Of a stretch of 64,000 nt of DNA, positions 52,165 to 64,000 are shown one piece after another. The stretch is taken from the NCBI RefSeq assembly GCF_003952345.1, contig NZ_CP034433.1, forward strand, positions 186,001 through 250,000, read 5' to 3'. Both the position numbers and the translations under genes were made by a program. How positions within the stretch are numbered: the first letter of the stretch is position 1; each line of letters begins with the position of its first letter. The notes under the pieces were generated by a model. That model ran no database searches, was not told the origin of the DNA, and was given only the letters and a program-made list of their open reading frames with translations. This DNA comes from Iodobacter ciconiae. GTDB taxonomy: Bacteria; Pseudomonadota; Gammaproteobacteria; Burkholderiales; Chitinibacteraceae.

Positions 52165-55100
52165 ATGAACCATTCCCTTTCAGATTTACTCATCTTTTTG
52201 AATAAAGCATTGCAATTGGCGGGGCAGCTTATTGCCTGGCATGAAAAAAAAGGGGTACATGGTGCTTTACGGCCTGAATATATTAGTTTTACAGATTTAG
52301 GCGCCTGCATTCGTGCTGCGCATCCTGATGAGCTGGTATTAAGCCTGCTTTGCCTGCGTTATGCCTCGCCTGAGCAGGCAGGACGTTTGGCGCAATTTGA
52401 TAAACGCAGTGATTTATATTCACTGGGCATTATTCTTTATGAATGGCTCACAGGACGATTGCCTTTTTCGGCTGATGATTTACTTGATTTGGCACACCAG
52501 CAAATGTCTTCGCTGCCTGTTGCCCCTGTTTTATTAATACCGCAATTGCCGCTGCAGATTTCAAATCTTATTTTAAAATTACTAGCCAAATCTCCTGAGG
52601 CAAGATATGCAACGGCCAGAGGGCTGGCTGCAGATCTTGCCTTATGTATTCAGCAATTAACAACTACAGGTGATATTGTTTTATTTACTCTGGGTGAAAC
52701 CGATGTGGGCTCTCAATTTATGATCCCGGATCGTTTGTATGGGCGTGAGCAGGAAATTAAATATTTACAGGAATTATATTTCAGGGCAACTCAGGGGCAA
52801 GCAATTGTTTGTATGCTAAGTGGTTATTCCGGCGTTGGGAAATCTACCCTGGCGCATTCAATTCGGGCTGAAGTAGAAAATAAAGGAGGGCGGCTCATTG
52901 TTGGCAAGTTTGATCAGTTCAGGCGTGATTCGCCTTATTCTGCCTTAATAGAAGCTTTTAAATCACTCCTGCGCCAGGTATTAGCTAGTAAACAAGGGGA
53001 GCTAGCTCAGTGGCGGATAAAACTAACTGATGCATTAGGCGAAAATGCTCAAATTGTGATTAATGTTTTACCCGATTTAGAAAAGATTATAGGGCCGCAA
53101 GCTAGTGTGCCCTTATTAAATGGCGATGCCGCACAGCGTCGATTTAATGAGTCATTTACCCGGCTAGTTGCCTTGTTTGCCAGTAAAGAGCATCCGCTTG
53201 CAATGTTTCTGGATGATTTGCAGTGGGCAGATTTTGCTTCGCTCACCTTGATACAGTCATTCTCTCAAAATAGCACAATGGCCCATTTACTTATTATTAC
53301 GGCATATCGTGATAATGAGGTAGATATTAACCACCCATTAATAAATATGTTGAATGAGTTGGTCAAAAGTAAAGTGTGGATTGAAAGGCTGACTTTAAAG
53401 CCGCTTTGTGCCGGGCATTTAAGTGAAATGATTCAAGATACCTGCCGTAATATCCAGAATGTAACAGAATTAAGCGATTTATTAATGAGTAAAACGGAAG
53501 GTAATCCTTTTTACGCCCGGCAGTTTCTTAAAAATATGCAGGCTAAAGGCCAGCTATATTTTGACTATGCCAAAAACACATGGTATTGGGAATTAAACCA
53601 GGCTCGCTTGCAGGATGCTGCAGATAATGTGGTTGAATTAATGACGCAGCGTTTAAATTGCTTTTCAATTGAAACGCAGATAGTTTTACAAACTGCTGCG
53701 TGTATCGGTAAACGTTTTGATTTGGTTTTATTGGCTATTGTTGAAAATTCCACAGAGGCCCATATTCTTACTTTGCTTGCTCCTGCTTTACACGATGAGC
53801 TGCTTTTGGCTGTACAGGATGGAGAAGGGCAGAAAATTTTTCAGTTTGCCCACGATAGGATTCAGCAAGCCGCATATTCCGCTGGTTTAAATCGTAATTT
53901 AAACAGCTTGCATCTGGAAATTGGTCGTCATTTATTACAGCAAATATCTGCAGAGGCAACTGAAGCGTCTTTGTTTGATATTGTAGATCAGCTGAATCAT
54001 GGTTTAGATAAAGTCAGATTGCCGCAAGAGCGAATAATTTATGCCCAGCTGAATTTGAGAGCGGGGATAAAAGCCAGAGCAGCAATGGCATATCAGGCTG
54101 CCATGCGCTATTTAGATACCTCTATTACTTTATTACCTGAAGATTCATGGGCCGAGCATTATCAGCTTAGCTTTGATATTTATTTAAATGCATCAGAAGC
54201 CTGTGATTTATGTAATCTGGATGAGAGATTTGAGCTATTAATTGAAGTCTTATTATCCAGAGGTTTGAGCGCTTTAGACAAGGCTCAGGCACGGATCCGG
54301 CAAAGTATTTATTACAGCCGAAAAGGGAGAATGATTGAAAATTTAGAGGTGGGCCGGCTTGGTTTGATTCTATTTGGAATAGATATTCCTGAAATAAATG
54401 ATAGCTATGGAATGAATATTCGCTTTCAAAGTGAAATGGTGACTTTCAGAAATCATTTTTTAGAAAAAGAACTGTCCAGTTTATATGATTTACCTTTAGC
54501 TGTTGATGCAGAAACAGACACAATATTAAAGCTTATTGCATCTATTTCTGAGTCGGCTATTTTTACTAACTACCCTTTATTTTCACTTATTTCTGCGCTT
54601 GGTGTTAATCGTTCTATTTTGTATGGTAATGCGCTACTTTCACCATTTTGTTATACGCTTTTGGGTATAACCTTAATTTCCCAATTCAAAAATTATCAGG
54701 ATGCCCGCCATATTTCAGATACAGGTCTGAAATTAAGCCGAGAAAAATTATTTGATTTATGGGGGTATAACCGCGCCTTTACGTATTACATATGGAATAT
54801 TAATCACTGGACACTACATGCAGAAACAACACTGCCCCTGCTGGATGAAAATTACAATCTGGCATTAAAAGCGCATGATTTAGTTTATGGCGCATATGTA
54901 TTGGTGGCAAAGCCCTGGAATCATTTTTTTCTTGGTCGCAGCATGCTTGATGTGATTTCCAGTAATCAGCAGCTGGTTCAGTATTGCTTAACCCGCGATG
55001 TGATTTTTCCTGTAACGCTTGCACAACCCTTTGAAGCCTTAGCAAGGGTATTACACGGTGAAACCAATTCATTAAGTGATTTAAATGGTGAACATTTTGA

Positions 55101-58100
55101 TGTGCAGGCTTTCCGGCAATCTTGGGGGGGCGTACCAATTGTTATGGCAGGTTTACATATTGCACAGCTGTCTTTGCAGATTTATTCACAAGAATATGAT
55201 GCAGCTTTGTTATTAGCGGAGCAAATAGGCAAGGATTATCCGTCAACTTATTTATTAAATTTAACCTGGCGTTTTTCTCATGGCCTGGCTCTTGCTGCTT
55301 TAGCCCGCAAAAGTATAGGGAAAAAACGGCAGGCTTATGTGAATACTTTGATTGGAGTCAGTGATTATTTTGAGCAAATTTCGCAAGAAGGGTCTCCTGA
55401 AAATGTAGAGCATAAGCTGGTTTTTTTACGGGCAGAGCGGGCGCGGCTGGATCATCAGGTAGAAGACGCTGAGCTTTTATACTGGCATGCGATTCGCCTG
55501 GCCCAGCAAAGAGGTTTTTTGCTGGATGAGGGCTATTTTCACGAGGTGCTGGGGCTGTGGCTAGAAGAGCGAGACTGTGCTTTTGAGCCTATTCAGCAAA
55601 TCCTCACTCAGGCGGCGACCTGTTACCGGCAATGCCATGCTTTAGCGCTGATGGGGCGGGTTGAGCTGCGTTTAAAAGTGTTGCCAAGGCAAGAGCTGGA
55701 GGTTATCCAGAATGATGTGGATGCACTGCATGCCCTAGATAGCCTTGATACCCTGGCTATTTTACGGGCAGTACAGGCGATTTCCAGTGAGGTGGGGGTA
55801 CAGCCCTTATTAGGGCGTTTATTAAAAATCATTATCGAAGCCGCAGGTGCAGATCGCGGGGCTATTGTGGTGCGCGATGGTGATCAGTTACAAATTGAAG
55901 CTATTTTAAATTTTGTGCAGCCGGTTTTACCGGAAAGTTTATTACGTTTCGTTTTTAATACCGGGCAAACTACTTTATTAAATGAATTGACGCAGTTTTC
56001 TGAATTCAGGGGGGATATTTATTTTACCCAGTATCGTCCCGCTTCTATTCTTTGCCGTGCATTAGGGCGCAGCAGTGCCGGCCGCCGGGTCCTTTATTTA
56101 GAGCATAGTACGATTAGCAATACTTTTTCTATGCAACGCAGGCAGGTATTGGAATGGCTTTCTGCGCAGGCTGCAATTTCAATTGAAAATGCACAAATGT
56201 ACCAGGAACTTGAATCACTGGTAGCAAAACGCACGGTGGAATTAGAGCGTAACCGGAATGTTTTGGAATCTATTTTAGAGTTTTCCCCGGCGCTGGTTTC
56301 TTTAAAAGATTTAAATGGCCGTTATTTAAGGCATAACTTGCGTTTTGCCGAGCTATTTAACCGATCCGGTGAATCTTTGGTGGGGATGACGGATGAGGAA
56401 ATTGCCGGGCCCGAAACAGCAAGTCGTTTTTTAATTCAGGATCAGCGGGTCATAGAGCAAAACATGCCTCAGCAGGTTGAAGAAGAAATTATGACTGCTG
56501 ATGGATTACATACTTTTTTAACGCATAAATTTCCCCTCAGGGATGCGGATGGCAGTGTATATGCCGTTGGGGGGATTGCAATGGATATTACCGAATTAAA
56601 ACTGGCACAAAAAACAGCAGAAGCAGCAACTCAGGCAAAAAGCGCGTTTTTGGCCAATATGAGCCATGAAATCAGAACACCAATGAATGCAGTAATTGGT
56701 ATGGCTCATTTAGCGCTGAAAACAGATTTAAATGATCGCCAGCGTGATTATGTGCAAAAGATTCATTATGCCGGTCAGTCACTGTTGGGAATCATTAATG
56801 ATATTTTGGATTTCTCTAAAATAGAAGAGGGTAAATTATCCATTGAGAGAATCGATTTTAATCTTGACCAGGTCTTTGCCAATATTGCGACTCTCACTTC
56901 CGGAAAAGCAGAAGATAAAGGGATTGAATACCTTTTTCAGGTTCATCCTAATGTTCCCAGGCATTTAGTTGGCGATCCTTTACGCCTGGGACAGGTCTTA
57001 CTCAATATGGTAAGTAATGCAATTAAGTTCACCGAAGAGGGTGAAGTGCATGTGATTTGTGAATTAACTCATTCTGATGCAAAGCAGGTAGTTTTGCGTT
57101 TTGCTGTGCGAGATACAGGTTTGGGAATGAGTTTGGAGCAGTCAAAAAAACTGTTTTTACCTTTTAGCCAGGCCGATAGTACGACTACGCGTAAATTTGG
57201 TGGCACAGGTTTGGGTTTATCAATTTCCAAGCGCCTGGTAGAAATGATGGGTGGAGAAATTGAGGTGCAAAGCGTGCCGGACAGAGGCTCTGTTTTTGCG
57301 TTTACCTGCGTTTTTGAGCGTGAAGCTACACAGCAGCCCGGTGTTCGTTTGCCACATCATTTGCATGGCATGCGTATTTTGGTTGTTGATGATAATGCGG
57401 TTGCCCGCGAGATTCTGAAGGAATCGTTGCAAAGCCTCACTTTTGTTGTGGATGCAGTGCCCTCGGGAGAAGATGCACTGGTAAATTTGCATCGTGCAGA
57501 CGCAATACAGCAGGCATACAGTGTGGTATTTACCGATTGGCGTATGCCGGAAATGGATGGTTTAGAGCTGGCCCGCAGGATTAGTCTGGATAAGAAACTG
57601 TGCCATACCCCATCGGTCGTTTTGGTGACGGCTTATACCCGCGAAGATATCCGGGCAGAGGCGCAAGCAGCACATATTGATGGTTTTCTGTTTAAACCGA
57701 TTAATCAATCAATGGTAGTCGATACTTTATTAACCATTTTTGCTCCTGAATTATTGCGTGATGTGGTTTCGTTTACCCGCAGCGATATTGTGCCCAATTT
57801 AAAGGGCATGCATGTTTTATTGGTGGAAGATAATCTGGTAAATCAGCAGATTGCATTAGAGTTAATGCGCTCTGCCGGTGTGGATGTTGATATTGCAAAT
57901 AATGGCCATGAGGCAATTAAAAAAATTGTTGAATTTGGTCCGAAATATTATCACTGTGTATTAATGGATCTGCAAATGCCACAAATGGATGGGCATGAAG
58001 CCACTGCAGTAATTCGTAGTGATGTGGTATTTAATACCCTGCCAATTATTGCAATGACGGCTCATGCCATTAATGAGGAAAGAGCGCGCTGTTTAGCAGA

Positions 58101-58683
58101 AGGAATGAATGAGCATATTACAAAACCTATTGACCCTGCTTTTTTGTTTGAGCGTTTACAATACTGGCATCAGCATCGTTTGGCGGCAGATGGCTGCACC
58201 CGTATCTATATTGGTGACACGTTGCCTGCCGAGAATCTGACAGCTAATGCTCAGGCACGATCAGTAGTCTCGGAAATAAAATCTGAAACACCTTTACTAC
58301 AAACTGCTTTATCCGAACTGGATAAATTAAAATTATTATCAGGTGTTGCAGGTCTGGATATTTATGATGGCCTGGCAAGGCTGGGTAATAATGCTGCTTT
58401 GTATTGGTTAGTGATTCAGCAACTGGCCATGAGCGAGCGTGATAATCCAGAAAGAATTCGTATTGCATTAATGCAGGGGGATATGGAGGGCGCGTCCAGA
58501 GCGGCTCATTCTTTAAAAGGCGCGGCGGCAAATTTATCGTTTAACGATTTAACACAATTTGCCAGCAAGGTTGAATCTTTATTACGTCAGGGTGAAACTG
58601 GAGACAATCTACATCATCATATTGGCGAGCTGGATCGGTCCATGCAGCAGCTTTGTAGTGCTTTGCAAAAAATTGACGCGTAG
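52165..58683 (+). CDS. Giant hybrid sensor kinase with degenerate protein-kinase-like N-terminus
   Basis: About 2,172 residues. Order: a partial Ser/Thr-kinase C-lobe (1-170; Y-A-S-P-E-Q-A-G and [20 protein letters not shown]), an AAA/STAND ATPase (G-Y-S-G-V-G-K-S-T; Walker [11 protein letters not shown]), a long helical TPR-like region (about 550-1180), GAF (about 1210-1350), PAS (about 1370-1480), HisKA ([10 protein letters not shown]), HATPase (G-T-G-L-G-L-S), two receivers ([18 protein letters not shown]) and an Hpt domain (A-H-S-L-K-G-A-A-A). The kinase part lacks the N-lobe, and the catalytic HRD is replaced by H-G-A-L-R-P, so it should be inactive. ATG 52165 is used; a TTG at 52156 has a better-placed AGGG. 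Ligand and target are unknown. Confidence 0.88.
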   Translation: MNHSLSDLLIFLNKALQLAGQLIAWHEKKGVHGALRPEYISFTDLGACIRAAHPDELVLSLLCLRYASPEQAGRLAQFDKRSDLYSLGIILYEWLTGRLPFSADDLLDLAHQQMSSLPVAPVLLIPQLPLQISNLILKLLAKSPEARYATARGLAADLALCIQQLTTTGDIVLFTLGETDVGSQFMIPDRLYGREQEIKYLQELYFRATQGQAIVCMLSGYSGVGKSTLAHSIRAEVENKGGRLIVGKFDQFRRDSPYSALIEAFKSLLRQVLASKQGELAQWRIKLTDALGENAQIVINVLPDLEKIIGPQASVPLLNGDAAQRRFNESFTRLVALFASKEHPLAMFLDDLQWADFASLTLIQSFSQNSTMAHLLIITAYRDNEVDINHPLINMLNELVKSKVWIERLTLKPLCAGHLSEMIQDTCRNIQNVTELSDLLMSKTEGNPFYARQFLKNMQAKGQLYFDYAKNTWYWELNQARLQDAADNVVELMTQRLNCFSIETQIVLQTAACIGKRFDLVLLAIVENSTEAHILTLLAPALHDELLLAVQDGEGQKIFQFAHDRIQQAAYSAGLNRNLNSLHLEIGRHLLQQISAEATEASLFDIVDQLNHGLDKVRLPQERIIYAQLNLRAGIKARAAMAYQAAMRYLDTSITLLPEDSWAEHYQLSFDIYLNASEACDLCNLDERFELLIEVLLSRGLSALDKAQARIRQSIYYSRKGRMIENLEVGRLGLILFGIDIPEINDSYGMNIRFQSEMVTFRNHFLEKELSSLYDLPLAVDAETDTILKLIASISESAIFTNYPLFSLISALGVNRSILYGNALLSPFCYTLLGITLISQFKNYQDARHISDTGLKLSREKLFDLWGYNRAFTYYIWNINHWTLHAETTLPLLDENYNLALKAHDLVYGAYVLVAKPWNHFFLGRSMLDVISSNQQLVQYCLTRDVIFPVTLAQPFEALARVLHGETNSLSDLNGEHFDVQAFRQSWGGVPIVMAGLHIAQLSLQIYSQEYDAALLLAEQIGKDYPSTYLLNLTWRFSHGLALAALARKSIGKKRQAYVNTLIGVSDYFEQISQEGSPENVEHKLVFLRAERARLDHQVEDAELLYWHAIRLAQQRGFLLDEGYFHEVLGLWLEERDCAFEPIQQILTQAATCYRQCHALALMGRVELRLKVLPRQELEVIQNDVDALHALDSLDTLAILRAVQAISSEVGVQPLLGRLLKIIIEAAGADRGAIVVRDGDQLQIEAILNFVQPVLPESLLRFVFNTGQTTLLNELTQFSEFRGDIYFTQYRPASILCRALGRSSAGRRVLYLEHSTISNTFSMQRRQVLEWLSAQAAISIENAQMYQELESLVAKRTVELERNRNVLESILEFSPALVSLKDLNGRYLRHNLRFAELFNRSGESLVGMTDEEIAGPETASRFLIQDQRVIEQNMPQQVEEEIMTADGLHTFLTHKFPLRDADGSVYAVGGIAMDITELKLAQKTAEAATQAKSAFLANMSHEIRTPMNAVIGMAHLALKTDLNDRQRDYVQKIHYAGQSLLGIINDILDFSKIEEGKLSIERIDFNLDQVFANIATLTSGKAEDKGIEYLFQVHPNVPRHLVGDPLRLGQVLLNMVSNAIKFTEEGEVHVICELTHSDAKQVVLRFAVRDTGLGMSLEQSKKLFLPFSQADSTTTRKFGGTGLGLSISKRLVEMMGGEIEVQSVPDRGSVFAFTCVFEREATQQPGVRLPHHLHGMRILVVDDNAVAREILKESLQSLTFVVDAVPSGEDALVNLHRADAIQQAYSVVFTDWRMPEMDGLELARRISLDKKLCHTPSVVLVTAYTREDIRAEAQAAHIDGFLFKPINQSMVVDTLLTIFAPELLRDVVSFTRSDIVPNLKGMHVLLVEDNLVNQQIALELMRSAGVDVDIANNGHEAIKKIVEFGPKYYHCVLMDLQMPQMDGHEATAVIRSDVVFNTLPIIAMTAHAINEERARCLAEGMNEHITKPIDPAFLFERLQYWHQHRLAADGCTRIYIGDTLPAENLTANAQARSVVSEIKSETPLLQTALSELDKLKLLSGVAGLDIYDGLARLGNNAALYWLVIQQLAMSERDNPERIRIALMQGDMEGASRAAHSLKGAAANLSFNDLTQFASKVESLLRQGETGDNLHHHIGELDRSMQQLCSALQKIDA

Positions 58684-58696
58684 CCAGCATAAAAAA

Positions 58697-58739
58697 AACA
58701 CCCCAAAAATAAGGACATATGTTCAATTTTTGGGGTGTT
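58697..58739. terminator. Bidirectional terminator
   Basis: AACACCCCAAAAAT pairs fully with ATTTTTGGGGTGTT around a loop of about 15 bases, between the convergent hybrid kinase and accC genes. Confidence 0.9.
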
Positions 58740-58761
58740 GTTCAGATTACGGTATTTTATT

Positions 58762-60138
58762 TTAGGGCTGTACCAGCTTGCCTTCCAGTTGCTTTCTGAT
58801 TTCCGGCATTCTGTGCTCTAAGTAATGAATACTGGTGCTGCCTTTAATAAAGGCTTTATCCAGTAAGAGCTGCTGGTGTAAGGGAATATTGGTGTTAATT
58901 CCCTGTACAACCATTTCTGATAGCGCAATTCGCATCCTGGCCATCGCTTGCGCGCGGTTATCACCATAGGTAATGATTTTGCCTATCATCGAATCGTAAT
59001 GCGACGGTACGGTATAGCCTTGGTAAACGTGTGAATCTACGCGTACGCCTGGGCCGCCCGGGGTGTGGTAAGTGGTGATTTTTCCTGGGCTTGGGATAAA
59101 CTTCAACGGATCTTCCGCATTAATCCGGCACTCAATGGCGTGGCCTTTGAGTTTCACGTCTTTTTGTGCATAGCGCAATGGTAAATCAGCGGCTACGCGG
59201 ATCTGCTCTTGCACAATGTCGATGCCGGTAATCATTTCTGTCACCGGATGTTCAACCTGCACACGGGTATTCATTTCAATGAAATAGAATTCGCCGTTTT
59301 CAAATAAAAATTCGAATGTACCTGCTCCGCGATAATTAATCTTGCGACAGGCTGCTGCACATCTTTCGCCGATCTGTTTGCGCTGTGCTTCGGTAATGCC
59401 TGGTGCCGGTGCTTCTTCGATGACTTTTTGGTGGCGACGCTGCATGGAGCAGTCGCGCTCGCCTAGGTAAATAGCGTTGCCATGCTGGTCAGCCAGGATC
59501 TGGATTTCAATATGGCGCGGGTTCTGTAGGTATTTTTCCATGTAAACCATGGCGTTTCCGAAGAACTTTTCTGCTTCCGATTTGGTGAGCTCAACTGCCG
59601 CTACGAGCTCTTCTTCAGTGTTGACTACACGCATACCGCGGCCACCACCACCACCAGCAGCTTTAATGATCACCGGGTAGCCCACGGCCTTACCAATTTT
59701 CATTAATTCGGCAGGATCATCCGGCAGTGCGCCATCGGAGCCGGGCACGCAAGGCACACCTGCTTCTTTCATGGCGTCTTTGGCAGATACTTTATCGCCC
59801 ATTAAGCGAATCGATTCCGGGCGCGGGCCGATAAAGGCAAAGCCGGATTCCTCTACGCGCTGGGCAAAGTCGGCGTTTTCGCTTAAAAAGCCGTAACCTG
59901 GGTGAATCGCCTGCGCTTCGGTGACTTCGGCTGCAGCAATCAGCGCCGGAACATTCAGATAGCTCAGGGTCGATGAGGCTGGGCCGATACAGACTGATTC
60001 ATCGGCCAATTTCACGTATTTTGCTTCGCGATCGGCTTCGGAATGCACAACGACGGTTTTGATGCCCATTTCGCGGCAGGCGCGCAAAATGCGTAGCGCA
60101 ATTTCTCCGCGATTTGCAATCAGGATTTTTTCAAACAT
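58762..60138 (-). CDS. accC: Acetyl-CoA carboxylase, biotin carboxylase subunit
   Basis: A 458-residue ATP-grasp enzyme that carboxylates biotin on AccB in the first step of fatty-acid synthesis. The start [11 protein letters not shown], the glycine-rich [11 protein letters not shown], the [12 protein letters not shown] block and [16 protein letters not shown] are diagnostic. It is the last gene of aroQ-accB-accC. GGAG lies before the ATG. Confidence 0.97.
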   Translation of the reverse strand: MFEKILIANRGEIALRILRACREMGIKTVVVHSEADREAKYVKLADESVCIGPASSTLSYLNVPALIAAAEVTEAQAIHPGYGFLSENADFAQRVEESGFAFIGPRPESIRLMGDKVSAKDAMKEAGVPCVPGSDGALPDDPAELMKIGKAVGYPVIIKAAGGGGGRGMRVVNTEEELVAAVELTKSEAEKFFGNAMVYMEKYLQNPRHIEIQILADQHGNAIYLGERDCSMQRRHQKVIEEAPAPGITEAQRKQIGERCAAACRKINYRGAGTFEFLFENGEFYFIEMNTRVQVEHPVTEMITGIDIVQEQIRVAADLPLRYAQKDVKLKGHAIECRINAEDPLKFIPSPGKITTYHTPGGPGVRVDSHVYQGYTVPSHYDSMIGKIITYGDNRAQAMARMRIALSEMVVQGINTNIPLHQQLLLDKAFIKGSTSIHYLEHRMPEIRKQLEGKLVQP

Positions 60139-60214
60139 GGGAAGCTCCGTGAGGAGTAAAAAGTAAGCGGGAGAAGGTGATGCACCCGCGCTTTATTGCT
60201 TACTTTTTACCGAA

Positions 60215-60676
60215 TCAGCCAATAATAAACAGTGGCTCACCGTATTCAACAGGGCGGCCGTTTTCAACCAGAATCGCTTTGATCACGCCTGCTTTGTCGG
60301 CTTCGATTTCATTGAGGAGCTTCATCGCTTCAATAATGCATAAAGTATCGCCCACATTCACTTGCTGGCCGACTTCTACAAAGTTTTTGGCTTCAGGAGA
60401 TGAGGCGCGGTAGAAAGTGCCTACCATGGGAGATTTGGCAATAAAGCCTTCTGGTTGCGCTTCGACTTCTGCGGCAACCGCCACGGCGACAGGGGCCGCC
60501 GCAGCGGCAGCGGGGGCAGCAGGTGGCAACTGGTATTGCATCGCTTGTGCGTAGGCAGGGATATTCTGATTTACCCGGGTAATACGAACGCGCTCTTCAC
60601 CTTCGGTGACTTCAAGCTCGGCAATGCCGGATTCTTCCACGAGATCAATCAGTTTTTTAAGTTTACGCAAATCCAT
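60215..60676 (-). CDS. accB: Acetyl-CoA carboxylase, biotin carboxyl carrier protein
   Basis: A 153-residue carrier. The N-terminal helix ([12 protein letters not shown]) is followed by an Ala/Pro/Val-rich flexible linker (about 51-73) and a biotinyl domain with the modified lysine K119 in E-A-M-K-L. 76 bases separate it from accC. Confidence 0.97.
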   Translation of the reverse strand: MDLRKLKKLIDLVEESGIAELEVTEGEERVRITRVNQNIPAYAQAMQYQLPPAAPAAAAAAPVAVAVAAEVEAQPEGFIAKSPMVGTFYRASSPEAKNFVEVGQQVNVGDTLCIIEAMKLLNEIEADKAGVIKAILVENGRPVEYGEPLFIIG

Positions 60677-60725
60677 AGGGGTCTCCTCTCTATATGCGAG
60701 AATTATTGGCGTTGATTAATTAAAA

Positions 60726-61181
60726 TCAGGGGGCCTTGGGAGTAAAACGGAGTGCGAATTCCAGTGCGCATTCATAACCATGCGCGCCTAGACCGCAGAT
60801 AACGCCAACCGCGAGGTCGGAAAAATAGGAATGATGCCGGAATGACTCACGGGTATGAACATTGGACAGGTGAACTTCAACAAAAGGAATTTTTACCCCG
60901 GCCAGCGCATCACGAATAGCAATGCTGGTATGTGTAAACGCAGCGGGGTTAATGATGATAAAATCCGTGCCGTCAGAATGGGCGGCATGAATACGATCAA
61001 TAAGTTCGTATTCGCGATTTGATTGGAAAGCATCAACGCGGGCAGCACGCTGTTGTCCCAGTGCCATGAGCTTGGAGTTGATTATCTCTAGGGTATCAGC
61101 ACCGTAGTGCTGCGGCTCTCTTGACCCCAGCAGATTCAAATTTGGGCCATGTAGTACTAGGATATTGCGTGTGTTTTGCAT
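60726..61181 (-). CDS. aroQ: 3-dehydroquinate dehydratase, type II
   Basis: A 151-residue dodecameric-type enzyme of the shikimate pathway. It has [13 protein letters not shown] with the catalytic Tyr in [13 protein letters not shown], the catalytic His in N-P-A-A-F-T-H-T-S, and E-V-H-L-S-N-V-H. It heads the aroQ-accB-accC operon, an order common in proteobacteria. Confidence 0.96.
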   Translation of the reverse strand: MQNTRNILVLHGPNLNLLGSREPQHYGADTLEIINSKLMALGQQRAARVDAFQSNREYELIDRIHAAHSDGTDFIIINPAAFTHTSIAIRDALAGVKIPFVEVHLSNVHTRESFRHHSYFSDLAVGVICGLGAHGYECALEFALRFTPKAP

Positions 61182-61386
61182 CCGCTACTCGTTTTTGTTG
61201 CCTGTCATTGGGCGAAGTTTGCCGCAGTATGTGCGAATTTGTCCAGAAAAAGTGGGTAATTTCGGCGATTTGCATTCTAAAACACTTGTTTGAAAGCCCG
61301 CCAAGTCAGTCTGTACGCGGGTTTTATCGTACAAGGCGATACATGTCTTGTAGTTTTGTTACACCTTAAAAAAGGCTTCTTTTTAC

Positions 61387-62412
61387 ATGCAAGTCGCTGA
61401 CTTTGATTACCATTTGCCCGAATCTCTGATTGCACAGTTTCCCCCTCAGGTTCGTGGAGAAAGTCGTTTACTACATATCAATGGCCTCGTACGGCAAGAT
61501 TCACATTTTTGCGAGTTACCGCAATTTTTACGTGCGGGTGATGTCCTTATTTTTAATGACACCAAGGTGATTAAGGCCCGGGTATTTGGCAAAAAGGATT
61601 CAGGCGGTGCAATTGAAGCTTTGATCGAGCGTGTTTTAGATGAGCGCAGCGCGCTGGCTCATATTCGTTCCTCCAGGGCACCGAAGCCCGGTGCAAGGCT
61701 TATTTTTGCAGATCGCTGGACTGCAACAATGATCGAGCGCAAAGATGATCTGTTTAAATTACAGTTTGACGGCGAAGAAAGTGTATTAGATATCCTTGAG
61801 CAGGCCGGTCAGCTGCCTTTACCTCCCTATATTACTCATATTCCTGATGATGAAGATGCCAGGCGCTATCAGACGGTTTATGCGCGGGACCCGGGCGCTG
61901 TGGCGGCTCCGACGGCAGGCTTGCACTTTACTGAAGATTTACTCGCAAAGTTGCAGGCAATGGGGGTGAAAACTGGTTACCTCACCTTGCACGTTGGTGC
62001 AGGGACTTTTCAGCCGGTACGAGTCGATGATATTGCAGAGCACATCATGCACCATGAGCGCTATTCGATTCCCGCTGCCACCATTGCTCTGATCGAAAAA
62101 GCAAAGGCTCAGGGCGGGCGCGTGATTGCCGTGGGGACCACCAGCTTGCGCGCATTAGAAGCGGCTTCGCAGCAGGGTTTTCTGGCCCAGCCGGAAGGGG
62201 ACACGAATATTTTTATCACACCGGGCTACCAGTTCCGTGTGGTTGACCGTCTGATTACCAATTTTCATTTGCCTAAGTCTACTTTATTGATGCTGGTGGC
62301 GGCATTTGCCGGCTATGACACGATGCTTGCTGCCTATCAATATGCAGTGGAGCAAAAGTACAGATTTTTTAGCTATGGCGATGCGATGCTATTAGAGCCC
62401 GATACGCTTTAG
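61387..62412 (+). CDS. queA: S-adenosylmethionine:tRNA ribosyltransferase-isomerase
   Basis: A 341-residue enzyme that adds the epoxycyclopentane precursor to 7-aminomethyl-7-deazaguanine in tRNA during queuosine synthesis. The start [37 protein letters not shown] and [12 protein letters not shown] are family signatures. Full length, followed by tgt. Confidence 0.96.
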   Translation: MQVADFDYHLPESLIAQFPPQVRGESRLLHINGLVRQDSHFCELPQFLRAGDVLIFNDTKVIKARVFGKKDSGGAIEALIERVLDERSALAHIRSSRAPKPGARLIFADRWTATMIERKDDLFKLQFDGEESVLDILEQAGQLPLPPYITHIPDDEDARRYQTVYARDPGAVAAPTAGLHFTEDLLAKLQAMGVKTGYLTLHVGAGTFQPVRVDDIAEHIMHHERYSIPAATIALIEKAKAQGGRVIAVGTTSLRALEAASQQGFLAQPEGDTNIFITPGYQFRVVDRLITNFHLPKSTLLMLVAAFAGYDTMLAAYQYAVEQKYRFFSYGDAMLLEPDTL

Positions 62413-63855
<1,443 letters not shown>

Positions 63856-63961
63856 TTTAGATGGGCACAGCGTGTGCCTTATCGCTCAGTAAGTGCCATG
63901 CGATATGAATTGCGCAGGGCAGGTGAAACCCCTCAGCCGCCAACTAAAATCAAAAAGACCT

Positions 63962-64000
63962 TTTTAGTGCTTTCAGTACGTTGATTTTGGTGCGGCATCC
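63962..64000 (+). repeat. Dispersed intergenic repeat, copy F (cut by window edge)
   Basis: TTTTAGTGCTTTCAGTACG and TTGATTTTGGTGCGGC match the first 40 bases of copies B and D with a few changes; the terminal hairpin keeps partial pairing (GTGCTTTCAGTAC). The rest lies outside the window. Confidence 0.7.

Overview
The window looks like chromosomal DNA of a betaproteobacterium, most likely of the order Neisseriales (Chitinibacteraceae/Chromobacteriaceae, for example an Iodobacter-like organism). This rests on gene order (aroQ-accB-accC, queA-tgt, lplT beside alr), Gram-negative envelope genes and overall protein resemblance; genus level is inference only. Housekeeping DNA of moderate GC alternates with clearly AT-rich accessory DNA. 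I found no rRNA, CRISPR array, prophage, transposase or integrase.

Region 1 (1-15.2 kb): an adenine/adenosine deaminase, two paralogous small lipoproteins, nrdB, an AT-rich solitary P-loop ATPase broken by a one-base frameshift, a PAP2 membrane phosphatase, an orphan polyamine-type periplasmic binding protein, a YcdZ-type membrane protein, a calcium-loop protein and the sbcDC nuclease operon. A dispersed structured repeat of about 210-245 bp occurs here and elsewhere (six copies in the window); two copies form a long inverted repeat at 5.2-5.9 kb. Region 2 (15.2-24.5 kb): a DUF2061 membrane gene behind a good Fur box, a HutD/Ves gene interrupted by one in-frame TAG, a lipoprotein M9 collagenase, and three tandem NSS-family sodium:amino-acid symporters. 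Unannotated leader peptides precede the first and third symporters: a Tyr-rich one (Y-S-Y-Y-Y) and a Trp-Trp one. Each is followed by mutually exclusive hairpins ending in a terminator, so these two genes appear to be controlled by tyrosine- and tryptophan-specific transcription attenuation.

Region 3 (24.5-42.9 kb) is an AT-rich virulence-type island: an aerolysin-family pore-forming toxin, a BvgS/BvgA-like two-component pair, 1.7 kb of non-coding DNA holding about three tandem copies of a 325-bp repeat that each carry a BvgA-like inverted heptad (TAAGAAA/TTTCATA), then a TPR gene and a CS1/CFA-I-type (alternate chaperone-usher) pilus operon. That operon has a major pilin, chaperone, usher, a giant adhesin of about 1,500 residues and a second chaperone. 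The adhesin frame is broken exactly at a run of nine G, which suggests slipped-strand phase variation with this genome in the OFF state. Inferred logic: the Bvg-like system senses the environment and controls pilus and possibly toxin expression, while the adhesin adds a stochastic ON/OFF switch.

Region 4 (42.9-64 kb): lplT with a two-gene RND efflux system, alr, lysC, five tRNA genes (Ser-GCT and a duplicated Arg-ACG/Glu-TTC pair), a 2,172-residue hybrid sensor kinase with a degenerate kinase-like N-terminus, aroQ-accB-accC, and queA-tgt for queuosine. The window ends inside another copy of the dispersed repeat.
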